A stretch of DNA of 64,000 nt from Halochromatium glycolicum (GTDB taxonomy: Bacteria; Pseudomonadota; Gammaproteobacteria; Chromatiales; Chromatiaceae): NCBI RefSeq assembly GCF_016584085.1, contig NZ_NRSJ01000007.1, positions 62,001-126,000 on the forward strand. The letters are read 5' to 3'. This document shows, piece by piece, positions 35,023 through 44,154 of the stretch. The number at the start of each line of letters is the position of its first letter. The stretch's first letter is position 1. The notes below the pieces were generated by a model that made no database searches, had not been told where the DNA came from, and was given only the letters and a program-made list of their open reading frames with translations. The translations under genes were made by a program, and so were the position numbers.

Positions 35023-36087
35023 ATGCGTTACGAAACAGACGATCTGCGCATTCGCGCTATCAAAGAGGTCATCGCACCGAAAGACCTTCACGTCCAGTTC
35101 CCGATCACGGACTCGGCAGCGAAGACGGTGCATGACACGCGCCGAGCGATTCAGCACATCCTGCATGGGGAGGATGACCGGCTGCTTGTGGTGGTCGGCC
35201 CTTGCTCGGTCCATGATCCTGCCGCTGCGCTGGAGTACGCCGCGCGGCTGGTCGAGCTGCGCGAAGCGCTCAGCGATGGGCTGCTGATCGTGATGCGGGT
35301 CTACTTCGAGAAGCCGCGGACCACGGTCGGCTGGAAGGGGCTGATCAATGATCCGAACCTGGACGGAAGCTTCGAGATCAACAAGGGGCTGGGGCTCGCG
35401 CGCCAGCTGTTGCTGGACCTGAATGATCTCGGGGTGCCAGCCGGCACCGAGTTCCTGGATCTGATCAGTCCTCAATACATCGCGGATCTGGTGAGCTGGG
35501 GCGCGATCGGTGCGCGGACGACTGAAAGCCAGGGCCATCGCGAGCTGGCATCGGGGCTGTCGTGTCCGGTGGGCTTCAAGAATGCGACCGACGGCAGCGT
35601 CAAGGTCGCGATCGACGCGATCCATGCGGCAGCGCGCCCGCATGTGTTCATGTCCCTGACCAAGGAGGGGAACTCGGCGATCTTCTCGACCACTGGCAAT
35701 GAGGATACCCACATCATCCTACGCGGTGGCAGTCGACCGAACTACGACACCGAGAGCGTCGACATTGCGGCCAATGCGATCCAAGACTCGGGTCTGGTGC
35801 CGAAGATCATGATCGACTTCAGTCACGCCAACAGCCGTAAGCAGCCCGACAAGCAGACGCGCGTCGCCGAGGACGTCGCCGGTCAGGTCGCCCGCGGTGA
35901 GACGAGGATCTGTGGGGCGATGATCGAGAGCAATCTGGTCGGTGGGCGACAAAACCTGACCGCTGGCGGCGATCTGGTCTATGGTCAGAGCATCACCGAT
36001 GCCTGCATCGCTTGGGAGGGAACGGCGCCGATACTGGAGCAGCTCGCCGAAGCCGCCCAGCGTCGGCGGCAGCGCCAACAACGCTGA
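35023..36087 (+). CDS. 3-deoxy-7-phosphoheptulonate (DAHP) synthase, class I, 354 aa
   Basis: This enzyme condenses phosphoenolpyruvate and erythrose-4-phosphate, the first step of the shikimate pathway. The class I AroG/F/H signatures are present: VVGPCSVHDPAAALEYA near residue 60, VYFEKPRTTVGWKGLINDPNLDGSF (PEP site), GARTTESQGHRELASGLSCPVGFKNATDG, and MIDFSHANSRK with the metal-binding His. Length matches E. coli AroG/F/H. Which feedback type (Phe, Tyr or Trp) it is cannot be judged by eye, so no symbol is given. It is monocistronic. Confidence 0.95.
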   Translation: MRYETDDLRIRAIKEVIAPKDLHVQFPITDSAAKTVHDTRRAIQHILHGEDDRLLVVVGPCSVHDPAAALEYAARLVELREALSDGLLIVMRVYFEKPRTTVGWKGLINDPNLDGSFEINKGLGLARQLLLDLNDLGVPAGTEFLDLISPQYIADLVSWGAIGARTTESQGHRELASGLSCPVGFKNATDGSVKVAIDAIHAAARPHVFMSLTKEGNSAIFSTTGNEDTHIILRGGSRPNYDTESVDIAANAIQDSGLVPKIMIDFSHANSRKQPDKQTRVAEDVAGQVARGETRICGAMIESNLVGGRQNLTAGGDLVYGQSITDACIAWEGTAPILEQLAEAAQRRRQRQQR

Positions 36088-36493
36088 TCGGCTGGTCGGC
36101 GCTCGCTGTTGGCGCTGCCGTCAGTCGAGGCCAGTCCAGCATCGGCCTCCAGTAGCTGCCTTCAGCAGCTGCCTCCAGACGCTGCCGCGAACGGTAGCCT
36201 CGGAATCCGGGGCTAGCGTTCAGGGGGACACTGCAACCCGGGACGATGAATACCCTGTCATTCACGGTAATCAGTGACCAAGCACTTGATCCATGGCGGC
36301 CGGGCTGCGTCGGCCAATCATCGGCGGCGAGGGGCCGACAGCTTGCTATTCGCTGGTCGGCTCGCGTTGGTTGAGAGCCCTCCGGCTTGAACCCCGCTGA
36401 TTGAGCCGGATTCCTGCTGAGATCCGCTGTGGGCCTTGCGGGGGATTGGCTGCAAGGCAGGGCCGCCGGCTGTCGTTCAGGACCGTGGCGCAG
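36088..36493. other. 406-bp gap with no recognisable gene
   Basis: Between the convergent DAHP synthase and Sel1 genes, both strands lack a credible frame. Only imperfect CAGCTGCCT repeats near 36150-36185 and scattered short palindromes are visible. I see nothing I can name. Confidence 0.45.
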
Positions 36494-36937
36494 CTACTTG
36501 TCGTCGAAGCCCGCCATGCGATACCAACGGCGCGCCTCCTCGGGATCTTTCTCGACGCCGCGTCCCTCCTCATACATCATCGCGAGGGTGGTCTGGGAGC
36601 CGGCAAGCCCTTGTTCGGCAGCCTTCTTGAACCAGCTCACGGCCTTCGCTGGGTCCTTGTCGGCGCATTCGCCTTCCATATACATGAAGCCGAGTCCGTG
36701 CTGTGCGACGCCGAGACCGGACTCGGCTGCGGCCCGCATGTACTTGTAGGCCTGTAGCGGGTTTTCCACCATGCCAAGACCGTTTTGCGCCATGATCGCG
36801 ACCCGATACTGGGCCTCCGGATCACCGGCCTCGGCCAGTGGGCCCAGCAGCCCGACGGCGCGGGAGAACTGTTTGGATTCAAATGCAGCGATTCCGCTGC
36901 TCAGGTCCATCTCTTGGTTGGAGAATGCATCACTCAT
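36494..36937 (-). CDS. Sel1-repeat protein, 147 aa
   Basis: The protein is built from Sel1-like (TPR-type) repeats of about 36 residues: AEAGDPEAQYRVAIMAQNGLGM, AAESGLGVAQHGLGFMYMEGE and AEQGLAGSQTTLAMMYEEGRG, with the conserved Ala/Gly pattern and the linking DPEEARRWYRMAG. There is no signal peptide or membrane segment, so it is likely a cytoplasmic scaffold. The partner is unknown. It follows the inositol-monophosphatase-type gene by 44 bp on the same strand, so they may be coexpressed. Confidence 0.88.
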   Translation of the reverse strand: MSDAFSNQEMDLSSGIAAFESKQFSRAVGLLGPLAEAGDPEAQYRVAIMAQNGLGMVENPLQAYKYMRAAAESGLGVAQHGLGFMYMEGECADKDPAKAVSWFKKAAEQGLAGSQTTLAMMYEEGRGVEKDPEEARRWYRMAGFDDK

Positions 36938-36981
36938 CGGTTGTCCTCGTCGTCAAAGGCGTGATTGTGCAATTGGGTGTT

Positions 36982-37806
36982 TCAGCTGTTGTCCAACGGC
37001 AGTTGAACGCGGTTGAGCCACTGCTCGAGGAGTTGCTCGTTGGCGGCGCCGACGGCGACGCGCTTCTCGAGCGACAACAACGTCGACGGCTCGGTGGCAT
37101 CACGCGCGAAGAGCTGCGTTGCCGCGCCGGCCTCGCTGGCGATCAGCCGGCCGGCGGCATGATCCCAGAGCCCCTGGCCGCCGTGCAGATAGAGCTGGAA
37201 GCGCCCGGCACCAAGCCAGCACCATTCCAGTGCAACGGCGCCCAGGTTGCGTTGGGAACGAAACGACTCGGGGCCGAACAAATCGGGCACGCGCGCAGGC
37301 GGAAGCCGCTTGAAGTCGATCACCGCCAGGCAGTCGCGCAGGCGCGCACCCGGCGCATAGGGCGCGATCGGCTGGCCGTTGAGGTAGGCGCCTCGGCCTT
37401 CTGCAGCACTGAAGCACTCGTCGCGTACCGGGTCCAGTACCAGGCCGAGCTCGACGCGCCCGGCCCGCAGCAATGCCAGCGAGATGCAGAATCCGGGGAA
37501 GCCGCCGGCGAAGTTGCTGGTGCCGTCGAGCGGGTCGAGGCACCAGAGCCCGGCCTCTGCTTCGGCGAGTCGTCGTGCCTGGTCGGCGGCCGACATCTCC
37601 TCGCCGAGCAATGGAATCGCTGGCCAATGACTGGCCAACGCTGCGCCAAGCCGCTGCTGCACCGCCGTATCGGCCTCGGTGATGAGGGAGCCGTCGGCCT
37701 TCTCGCTGGAGCCGAGCCGCCCGAAGCGCGGGAGCAGCTCCTCGCGAGCGGCGTCGCGCAGTAGTTCAGTCAAGCGGTCGATGTCGGGGCTTGCAGCGGC
37801 AGTCAT
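36982..37806 (-). CDS. Inositol-monophosphatase-family phosphatase (SuhB/CysQ/HisN-like), 274 aa
   Basis: The Li+-sensitive Mg-dependent phosphatase motifs are all present: LLGEEMS (metal Glu pair), WCLDPLDGTSNFAGG (DPLDGT core, residues about 88-102), and GQGLWDHAAGRLIASEAG (WDxAAG). N-terminal VITEAD-like LITEADTAVQQRL fits too. Substrates in this family range from inositol-1-phosphate to histidinol phosphate and 3'-phosphoadenosine phosphate, and the sequence alone does not decide. The Sel1-repeat gene follows in the same direction. Confidence 0.88.
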   Translation of the reverse strand: MTAAASPDIDRLTELLRDAAREELLPRFGRLGSSEKADGSLITEADTAVQQRLGAALASHWPAIPLLGEEMSAADQARRLAEAEAGLWCLDPLDGTSNFAGGFPGFCISLALLRAGRVELGLVLDPVRDECFSAAEGRGAYLNGQPIAPYAPGARLRDCLAVIDFKRLPPARVPDLFGPESFRSQRNLGAVALEWCWLGAGRFQLYLHGGQGLWDHAAGRLIASEAGAATQLFARDATEPSTLLSLEKRVAVGAANEQLLEQWLNRVQLPLDNS

Positions 37807-38103
37807 GGGAATTCAGCTGGCTCAGCGTGGGCTCGTTACGGTGCGCAGATGAACGCTTTTTGCGACAAATCAATCGGGCCAGAACGGTCGACGACCAGAT
37901 CATCCCTCGTGTCGCGGCGCAGGCCCTTCCTCGGGCTAGCGCTCGACTCGGCTCTGTACCGCATGCGCATGTGCTGGCACAGCGACCCGCGCGACCCCTG
38001 CCGGAGCCTGGGGGGCTGTCCAGCTTCGCTTTGCCGTGACCGCATAAGCACGATCGGGAACAGTCGCAGCCGCCAATATCGCCAGAGACCGCGTCGCCTC
38101 ACC

Positions 38104-40101
38104 ATGAGCGGCCAAGGATTGCCTGGCGTGAGGCGTCGGTACGGTCAGCCGTACCGTCTCGCATTGGCGGTGCTGCTGTGGGTCGGGATTGCGCTGGCCT
38201 TTGGCTCGACCAAAGCCGGTGCGCAGACGGCGTTGGAGCAGCCGCCCGCCGCGCGCTTCGAGGCCGCGCAAGCGGCCCTGGAGGCCGGTGATCGCACGCG
38301 GTTCTCGGAACTGGTCGAAAGCCTGCAGGGGCATCCGCTGCAGGCCGAACTGCTGCGTGCTGAGCTGCAACAACGTCTCGGCGCGGCGAGCGCAGACGAG
38401 GTGCTCCGCTTTCTCGATCGTCATCAGGGTACAGCGCCAGCCGAACGCTTGCGGCGCGACTGGCTCAAGCGATTGGCCCGCGAGCGGCGCTGGACCGACT
38501 ATCTCGCTGCCTACGTCGATAACGGCTCTAAGACGCGTGCATGCTGGTACCGGCGCGCGCTGCTCGCGAGCGGGCGCCAACAGGCGGCCTTTGACCGGCT
38601 CTCCGAGCTCTATCTGACTGGCCGATCGCTTCCAGCCGCCTGTGATCCGTTGTTCGCGGCCTGGTCGGATGTCGGCGGCTTGACCGCTGAGCTGGTCTGG
38701 GAACGCATCGAGCTGGCGCTCGAGCGCGGCAACGCGGGAGTGGCCGAGTTCCAAGGGCGCTATCTGCCTTCGCCCGAGAGACCCTGGCTCGACCTCTTGC
38801 TCGCTGTCCATCAGCGGCCTGCGCTGCTGTTGGAGCGGCCGATCACGGCCGAGCTGGTGGCGGACCCTCGCCGGCGTCAACAGATCCTGGTGCACGGGCT
38901 TGAACGTCTTGCGCAGGACTCCGCGCAAAAGGCGCTGTTGCTCCGGGCCTCGCTCGAGGCGGCGGAGAAGCTGACGCCGGTGCTGGCCGAGCGCGCGGAT
39001 GCGGCGATCGGCATGGCGCTCGCCGAGGCGGGCGATCCGGCCGGTCTGGATTATCTCGACAGGCTGCAGCCGCGAGCGGACAATCTCGAGCTGCAACGTG
39101 AGAGGTTGCGGTTGGCGCTTCGGTTGCGGGCTTGGGCGCGGCTCGCGGACTGGGCTCGCGTGCTGCCCGATGCGGCTGATCCGCTGGGCAAATGGCGCTA
39201 TTGGCTGGGCAAGGCGTTGATGCGCGTTGCCGGAGCCGACCCGGCCGCGCGGAAGGCAGCCGCTCATGCGTTTGAGTCTGCTGCTGCTGAACGGACCCTC
39301 TGGGGGTTCCTCGCGGCTGAGCTGATCGGTCGCGAGCCCGCGCTCGACCACCGACCGGTGCCGGTCGACGTCGAGGCCGTCGAGCAGTTGCTCGCCTCGG
39401 CGACGATTGCCCGAGTGCGGGCGCTGCGGGATCTGGGTCGCCAGACCGACGTGCGCCGCGAGTGGCGTGAACTGACCCGGTTACTCGGGCGCGATGAGAA
39501 GCTGGTTGCCGCCGCTGCGGCGGCAAAGCTCGGCCTGACCAACGAGTCGATTCTGACACTGGCGCGTGCCGCCTACTGGGACGACATGGAGCTGCGCTTC
39601 CCGCTCGCTTACGCGCACCTCGTCGATGCGGCGGCCCAAAGGCAGGACTTGCCGCCGGACTGGGTCTACGCGGTGATCCGTCAAGAAAGCGCATTCGATC
39701 CCGATATCGCCTCTCATGCCGGCGCGATAGGTCTGATGCAGTTGATGCCGGCGACCGCACGTGAGGTCGCTGGAAAGCTTGGCCGCGATGAGCCCGAGCG
39801 GATCGAGCTGATCGATCCTGCGCTGAACATCGTCCTCGGCAGTGCCTACCTCGCAGAGATGGCCGAGCGTTTCGACGGCCATCCGCTGGTCGCCAGTGCG
39901 GCCTACAACGCCGGGCCCACTGCGGTCAGCCGTTGGCTGCCGGACGAGCCGATCCCCGGTGATCTCTGGCTAACCGACATCCCCTATGCCGAGACGCGTC
40001 AGTACGTGCGCCGGGTGCTGACCTACCGGGTCTTCTACCGGGAGCGTCTCGGGCTGCCGCCGCTGCGCATTGGCGCCATGCTGCGCCCGGTGCGCGGCTA
40101 G
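38104..40101 (+). CDS. slt: Soluble lytic murein transglycosylase, 665 aa
   Basis: Slt70 cleaves peptidoglycan between MurNAc and GlcNAc with formation of 1,6-anhydroMurNAc. A signal peptide spans MSGQGLPGVRRRYGQPYRLALAVLL and onward to AGAQ; this sets the start at 38104 instead of the upstream ATG at 37849. Residues 35-480 form the alpha-helical superhelix (U and L domains). The C-terminal SLT domain has VIRQESAFDPDIAS with the catalytic Glu528, then GAIGLMQLMPATA and AAYNAGPTAVSRWL. Length is normal. It is divergent from the phosphatase gene and stands alone. Confidence 0.94.
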   Translation: MSGQGLPGVRRRYGQPYRLALAVLLWVGIALAFGSTKAGAQTALEQPPAARFEAAQAALEAGDRTRFSELVESLQGHPLQAELLRAELQQRLGAASADEVLRFLDRHQGTAPAERLRRDWLKRLARERRWTDYLAAYVDNGSKTRACWYRRALLASGRQQAAFDRLSELYLTGRSLPAACDPLFAAWSDVGGLTAELVWERIELALERGNAGVAEFQGRYLPSPERPWLDLLLAVHQRPALLLERPITAELVADPRRRQQILVHGLERLAQDSAQKALLLRASLEAAEKLTPVLAERADAAIGMALAEAGDPAGLDYLDRLQPRADNLELQRERLRLALRLRAWARLADWARVLPDAADPLGKWRYWLGKALMRVAGADPAARKAAAHAFESAAAERTLWGFLAAELIGREPALDHRPVPVDVEAVEQLLASATIARVRALRDLGRQTDVRREWRELTRLLGRDEKLVAAAAAAKLGLTNESILTLARAAYWDDMELRFPLAYAHLVDAAAQRQDLPPDWVYAVIRQESAFDPDIASHAGAIGLMQLMPATAREVAGKLGRDEPERIELIDPALNIVLGSAYLAEMAERFDGHPLVASAAYNAGPTAVSRWLPDEPIPGDLWLTDIPYAETRQYVRRVLTYRVFYRERLGLPPLRIGAMLRPVRG

Positions 40102-40197
40102 CGGAGAGGCGCTGCCGGAATCATCGACTGCGTCTGTTATCCTGCTCCGCCGAGATCGTCCTGCCGCCTGTCCAAGTCCGAACGCCTTCTCGCTCCG

Positions 40198-40824
40198 ATG
40201 CATTTCACGTTTATTGTCGCCCTCTTCCTGGCGCTTGCGCCGCTTCGTCCCGCGAGCGCTGGCGGGAGCGATGCGGCCGAGACGATGGCCGAGGCCATGG
40301 CGCGCATGATGGAGGCGATGGGGATGCTGGACGTGGATGACCGGGCCAGGATGCCGTCGATGCCCTACATGATGCCGGGCATGGGTGGCCTCGGTTATGG
40401 TCAGATGCCCTGGACGCAGATGCCATGGAGCCAGATCCCGGGGTACGGCGCCTTTAGTGATCCGATCAAAGCCTTCGGCATGCCAGGGTTCGCCAACCAG
40501 ATGGGCAGCGCATCAGCCTGGCCTTGGGGCGGTGCGGCCGCCGGTATCCTCGACGGGGTTTGGGAAGGACGCGACGGCGGTCTGCTGATTGTGCGCGGCC
40601 AGCGTTTTCGTTTGCAGGCCGCTCAGGGCGGGCATATCGAGGGGTTGATCCGTCGTCGCGGCGACCGGCTCGTCCTCTATGAGCCGACCAGCGAGACGAC
40701 CAAGGCCTACGAGATGGCGATGCAGCAAGGCCGCATGGTCCTGCGTGATGACGCCGGCTATACCTACCTCTACCGCCGCCTTTGGCTCGATGAGCCCGCC
40801 TATGGCGCTGGTCATGCTGACTGA
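40198..40824 (+). CDS. Secreted Met-rich protein of unknown function, 208 aa
   Basis: I do not recognise a family. The N-terminus is a good signal peptide (MHFTFIVALFLALAPLRPASA). Residues 28-105 are rich in Met, Pro, Gly, Tyr and Trp, with near-repeats such as MPSMPYMMPGMGG and QMPWTQMPWSQIPGYG. Residues 115-200 look like a small beta-rich domain (ILDGVWEGRDGGLLIVRGQRFRL, then GDRLVLYEPTS and YTYLYRRLWL). The Met-rich part could bind Cu(I), or act as a structural protein; Met/Pro/Trp-rich secreted proteins also occur at sulfur globules. None of these is shown here. It ends one base before the convergent TauE gene. Confidence 0.75.
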   Translation: MHFTFIVALFLALAPLRPASAGGSDAAETMAEAMARMMEAMGMLDVDDRARMPSMPYMMPGMGGLGYGQMPWTQMPWSQIPGYGAFSDPIKAFGMPGFANQMGSASAWPWGGAAAGILDGVWEGRDGGLLIVRGQRFRLQAAQGGHIEGLIRRRGDRLVLYEPTSETTKAYEMAMQQGRMVLRDDAGYTYLYRRLWLDEPAYGAGHAD

Positions 40825-40825
40825 C

Positions 40826-41623
40826 TCAGCCGCGCAGCAGGGCGGCGGCGACCAGCAGTAGCATCACGGCGAAGACCCGTTTGAGCGTCTGAGTCGGCAA
40901 CTGGTGCGCCAGACGGGCACCGACGTTGGCCATGGGCATACTGGCAGCAACGATCGCGAGTGCCGCCGGCCAATAGACGAAGCCAAGGCTGTAGGGTGGC
41001 AGATCGGGCCGCTGCCAGCCTGCGACAATGAATCCGACGCTGCCTGCAGCGGCAATCGGCACTCCGCAGGCGCTGGCGGTGCCGACCGCCCGCCGCAGCG
41101 TGACGCCATGGCGGGCAAGAAAGGGAACGACGAGGATGCCGCCGCCGACGCCGAGCAGTGCCGAAACGCTCCCAAAACCGATGCCGGTAACGCTTAGTCC
41201 AGCGGCGCCTGGCAGCGGGCGCAGCGCCCGCATGCGCCGTTGCAGCAGCATTCGGATACCGGTGTAGAACAGAAAGAGCGCGAACAGGCGCTGCAGCCAC
41301 ACCGATGCGATCTGGCCGCCGATCAGGGCGCCGAGCATTGCGCCAAGCAGCAGTCCGCTGCCGAGGACCCGGAACAACGGCCAATCGACCGCGTTGCGCC
41401 GATGATGGCTATAGGCCGAGATCGAGCCGGTGGCGATGATCGTGACCAATGAGGTCGCGATGGCCTGGTGTGCGGTCCAGTCTCCCTCGAGATGCAGCGC
41501 GCCGAAGATGGCGATCAGCGCTGGTACGATGATTGCCCCGCCCCCAACCCCCAATAGGCCGGCGAGCGTGCCGGCGATGCTGCCGGTGACGAGGAAGGCG
41601 ATCAGCGCGAGAAAATGGTCCAA
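40826..41623 (-). CDS. TauE/SafE family sulfite/organosulfonate exporter, 265 aa
   Basis: The product has about eight membrane segments and the duplicated family motif: AGTLAGLLGVGGGAIIVPALI at residues 17-37 and SALLGVGGGILVVPFLARHG in the second half. TauE/SafE proteins are thought to export sulfite, sulfonates or related anions. No sulfur gene adjoins it, so the substrate is open. It is convergent with the Met-rich secreted protein gene with only one base between. Confidence 0.9.
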   Translation of the reverse strand: MDHFLALIAFLVTGSIAGTLAGLLGVGGGAIIVPALIAIFGALHLEGDWTAHQAIATSLVTIIATGSISAYSHHRRNAVDWPLFRVLGSGLLLGAMLGALIGGQIASVWLQRLFALFLFYTGIRMLLQRRMRALRPLPGAAGLSVTGIGFGSVSALLGVGGGILVVPFLARHGVTLRRAVGTASACGVPIAAAGSVGFIVAGWQRPDLPPYSLGFVYWPAALAIVAASMPMANVGARLAHQLPTQTLKRVFAVMLLLVAAALLRG

Positions 41624-41889
41624 ATGGGGAGGAAAACGGCTGTGTGCGCTCCTGGGTCGATGCGCAAGGGACGGTGTTCAAGACCGGCTGCTGCCTGCAG
41701 CCTCGATTGATCGGGCATAATACGCGGCTCGAACGACCATTGGCCTGTTCGCTGAGCCCGGAGTCGCCGTTTGTCTGCGCTCAGGTCTCTGCCATCAGGG
41801 CCAGACGACGCGCTCATGGTGCCTTGCGGTGGCGATGGCGCAGCCACAAGGCGCTGTGGCTCAGCACAGGATAACGAGTTGGGAGTCCG

Positions 41890-42792
41890 ATGAGAACCAA
41901 AACAGTCTGTATTCTCGGCGGCACGGGTTTTGTCGGTCAGCACTTGGTGAGCCGACTGGGACAAGCAGGCTGGCACAATCTGGTGCCGACACGCCGCCCG
42001 CATCGGCATCGCGATCTGAAACTGATCCCGCACCTTGAGCTGACCGCCGTCGACCGCTTGGATGCCGCCACCCTGGCCCCGCTCTTGGCCAAATGCGATG
42101 CGGTGGTCAACCTGGTCGGCATCCTCAACGAACAGGGCGAGACGACCTTCGAGCGCGTTCACATCGAACTGGTGCGCGAGCTGACCGCCGCGGCAGCACA
42201 GGCGGGTGTTGAGCGATTCGTACAGATGAGCGCGCTGAACGCCGATGCCACCGGTGGCGGAAGCGCCTATCTGCGCTCCAAAGGGGCCGGCGAGGATCTC
42301 GCACACCGTGCTGAGGGACTGCAGGTCAGCAGTGTCAGGCCCTCAGTAATCTTCGGCCGCGGCGATAGCTTCTTCAATCGTTTTGCGTCTTTGCTCGAGA
42401 TGAGCCCCGGCCTGTTCCCGTTGGCCTGTCCGGATGCACGCTTCGCCCCAGTCTGGGTCGGCGATGTCTGCGAGGCAATCGCCCGGCTGCTGGATGATCC
42501 GAGCACGGTGGGCCGCCGTTACGACCTCTGCGGTCCGCGTGTCCTCACGCTGGAGGAGTTGGTCGCGCAGACCGCGGACTGGATTGGCCGGCGCCGCCTG
42601 CTCATCGGACTCAACGACCGCGCCTCGCAGTGGCAGGCGAAACTGTTCGAGCGCCTGCCCGGTAAGCCGTTTACGATGGACAACTATTGGTCGATGCAGA
42701 CCGCGAGTGTCTGCGCAGAGCAGAACGGGCTGCTCGAGCTCGGCATCCATCCGAGCGATATCGACACCATCGTGCCGACCTATCTTCGCTGA
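41890..42792 (+). CDS. NAD(P)-binding NDUFA9-like epimerase/reductase, 300 aa
   Basis: This is an atypical short-chain dehydrogenase with the N-terminal Rossmann motif VCILGGTGFVGQHLV (residues 5-19), CDAVVNLVGILNEQG, and RFVQMSALNADA. It lacks the usual YxxxK active site: SAYLRSKGAGEDL takes its place. It resembles the NDUFA9 subunit of complex I. The convergent gene encodes a MidA/NDUFAF7-type methyltransferase, also linked to complex I in eukaryotes, and the two 3' ends overlap by 13 bp. Bacterial function is not established. Confidence 0.87.
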   Translation: MRTKTVCILGGTGFVGQHLVSRLGQAGWHNLVPTRRPHRHRDLKLIPHLELTAVDRLDAATLAPLLAKCDAVVNLVGILNEQGETTFERVHIELVRELTAAAAQAGVERFVQMSALNADATGGGSAYLRSKGAGEDLAHRAEGLQVSSVRPSVIFGRGDSFFNRFASLLEMSPGLFPLACPDARFAPVWVGDVCEAIARLLDDPSTVGRRYDLCGPRVLTLEELVAQTADWIGRRRLLIGLNDRASQWQAKLFERLPGKPFTMDNYWSMQTASVCAEQNGLLELGIHPSDIDTIVPTYLR

Positions 42793-44003
42793 GCCTCGGT
42801 CCCTGACAGCGCGAGCCGATCGCGCAGATCACGAACCTGAAAGCCGCTGAGCTCGTCGTGATCGGCGAGGCCGCGGCTCAGGCCCATGATCTGGAAGCGC
42901 TCACCCATGCGGCTCGGCAGCAGCAGCTGCTTGGCGCCGGCGCTGAGGTCGGCGAGCTTCATCGGGTCGTCACCGGCGGCCTCGGCGATGACTGTGTCGA
43001 TCCCGCAGCCGATCAGGAAGTTGGACTGGGTGGTATAACCGGCCAAGGCCAGCCCGGCATCGCCTGCGGCTTCGGCCAGCGCGGTGAAGTCGACATGGGC
43101 GGTGATATCCTGCAGACCGACATCGCGATAGGGATCATCGTGCGCCCGGTGCCGGCTGTGGCACATCAGGGTGCCCTGGCTGCGCTCGGCGCGGTAATAC
43201 TCGGGCCGCGGGTAGCCGTAATCGATCACCAGGATCAGCCCGGTCTCCAGCGGCGATGCGATGGCCTGAGTCCAGGGGCCCAGACGCAGGTTGACCTCCG
43301 AGCTGTAGCCCGGCTGGGTCGCGAAACCCTGTCTCTGCAATCTGTCGACCGCTGACTTCAGCTCGGAAGAGACGGTTGCGCAGGTGTCGGCGAAACCGGT
43401 GTCGCTGCGCGTGACGCCGATCTCGTCGACCGCGCCAGCCTCGTTGATGCGAAAACGGTGCACCGGCATGGCGTCGAGCACCTCGTTTGCGAGGACGACC
43501 CCGCTGAACCGCTCCGGCAGCCGCGCAAGCCAGTTGCAACGTTCAACGAGCGCGGGGGCTCGGCGTGCAATGGTCTGGCGCTGGCGTTCGGCCAGGTCCG
43601 GGCTCGGCTCGAGGATCAGGTAGCGGTCCGGTAAAGGGCCTTCCGCCGCCAGTGTCGTCAGCAGCTCTGCAGCAAGCGCTCCGCTGCCTGCACCGAGCTC
43701 CAGCACATCGCCGCCGCCGAGCTCGCCGAGCACCTCGCGGCAGGGGGAGGCGAGGCAGCGCGCGAAGAGCGGCGAGATCTCCGGTGCGGTGACGAAGTCG
43801 CCTTCGGCACCGAGCTTCTCGGCGCCGGCGACGTAGTAGCCGAGCCCGGGCGCATAGAGTGCGAGGTCCATGAAGCGGTCGAACGACAGCCACCCGCCGG
43901 CCTCATCGATGGCGCGTCCGATCAGCTCCTCGAGCTCGGCGTGATGGCGCTCGGCGGGGTCGCGGTTGGCCGTTGTCTGGCGAGACGGAGTCATATGAGG
44001 CAT
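42780..44003 (-). CDS. SAM-dependent methyltransferase, MidA/NDUFAF7 family (DUF185), 407 aa
   Basis: The family signatures are present: SFDRFMDLALYAPGLGYYV, GDFVTAPEISPLFARCLA, the SAM-binding VLELGAGSGALAAELL, YLILEPSPDLAERQRQ, and GVVLANEVLDAMPVHRF, then ILVIDYGYPRPEYY. In mitochondria NDUFAF7 methylates an arginine of complex I subunit NDUFS2; the bacterial substrate is unknown. The start is MPHMTPSRQ at 44003 (or Met4 at 43994). A longer frame to 44258 runs through the divergent pteridine reductase gene and is rejected. Confidence 0.9.
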   Translation of the reverse strand: MPHMTPSRQTTANRDPAERHHAELEELIGRAIDEAGGWLSFDRFMDLALYAPGLGYYVAGAEKLGAEGDFVTAPEISPLFARCLASPCREVLGELGGGDVLELGAGSGALAAELLTTLAAEGPLPDRYLILEPSPDLAERQRQTIARRAPALVERCNWLARLPERFSGVVLANEVLDAMPVHRFRINEAGAVDEIGVTRSDTGFADTCATVSSELKSAVDRLQRQGFATQPGYSSEVNLRLGPWTQAIASPLETGLILVIDYGYPRPEYYRAERSQGTLMCHSRHRAHDDPYRDVGLQDITAHVDFTALAEAAGDAGLALAGYTTQSNFLIGCGIDTVIAEAAGDDPMKLADLSAGAKQLLLPSRMGERFQIMGLSRGLADHDELSGFQVRDLRDRLALSGTEAQRR

Positions 44004-44070
44004 TGGCGCTTCTGGGCCTGGCCCTGGAAAAACTGGCGAGGGGCTGTATGTTGACACATCTGTGCAGGCG

Positions 44071-44096
44071 TCAAGACGAGGTGAGCCTCGTCTTGA
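44071..44096. other. Perfect 11-bp inverted repeat with TGAG tetraloop in the shared upstream region
   Basis: TCAAGACGAGG (44071-44081) and CCTCGTCTTGA (44086-44096) are exact reverse complements around TGAG. It lies about 60 bp before the pteridine reductase start and about 70 bp before the divergent methyltransferase start. There is no T-run, so it is more likely an operator or leader hairpin than a terminator. Confidence 0.8.
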
Positions 44097-44154
44097 GGCT
44101 GTTGAACGCCAAGCTGATCGAGCCATGGTTGCTCGAGCCATTGTGGAGGATTCG

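Noticed and set aside
40198..40824. Naming the Met-rich protein a sulfur globule protein
   Set aside because: Composition is only suggestive; the globule proteins I know are mainly Gly/Tyr-rich, and no specific motif was seen.
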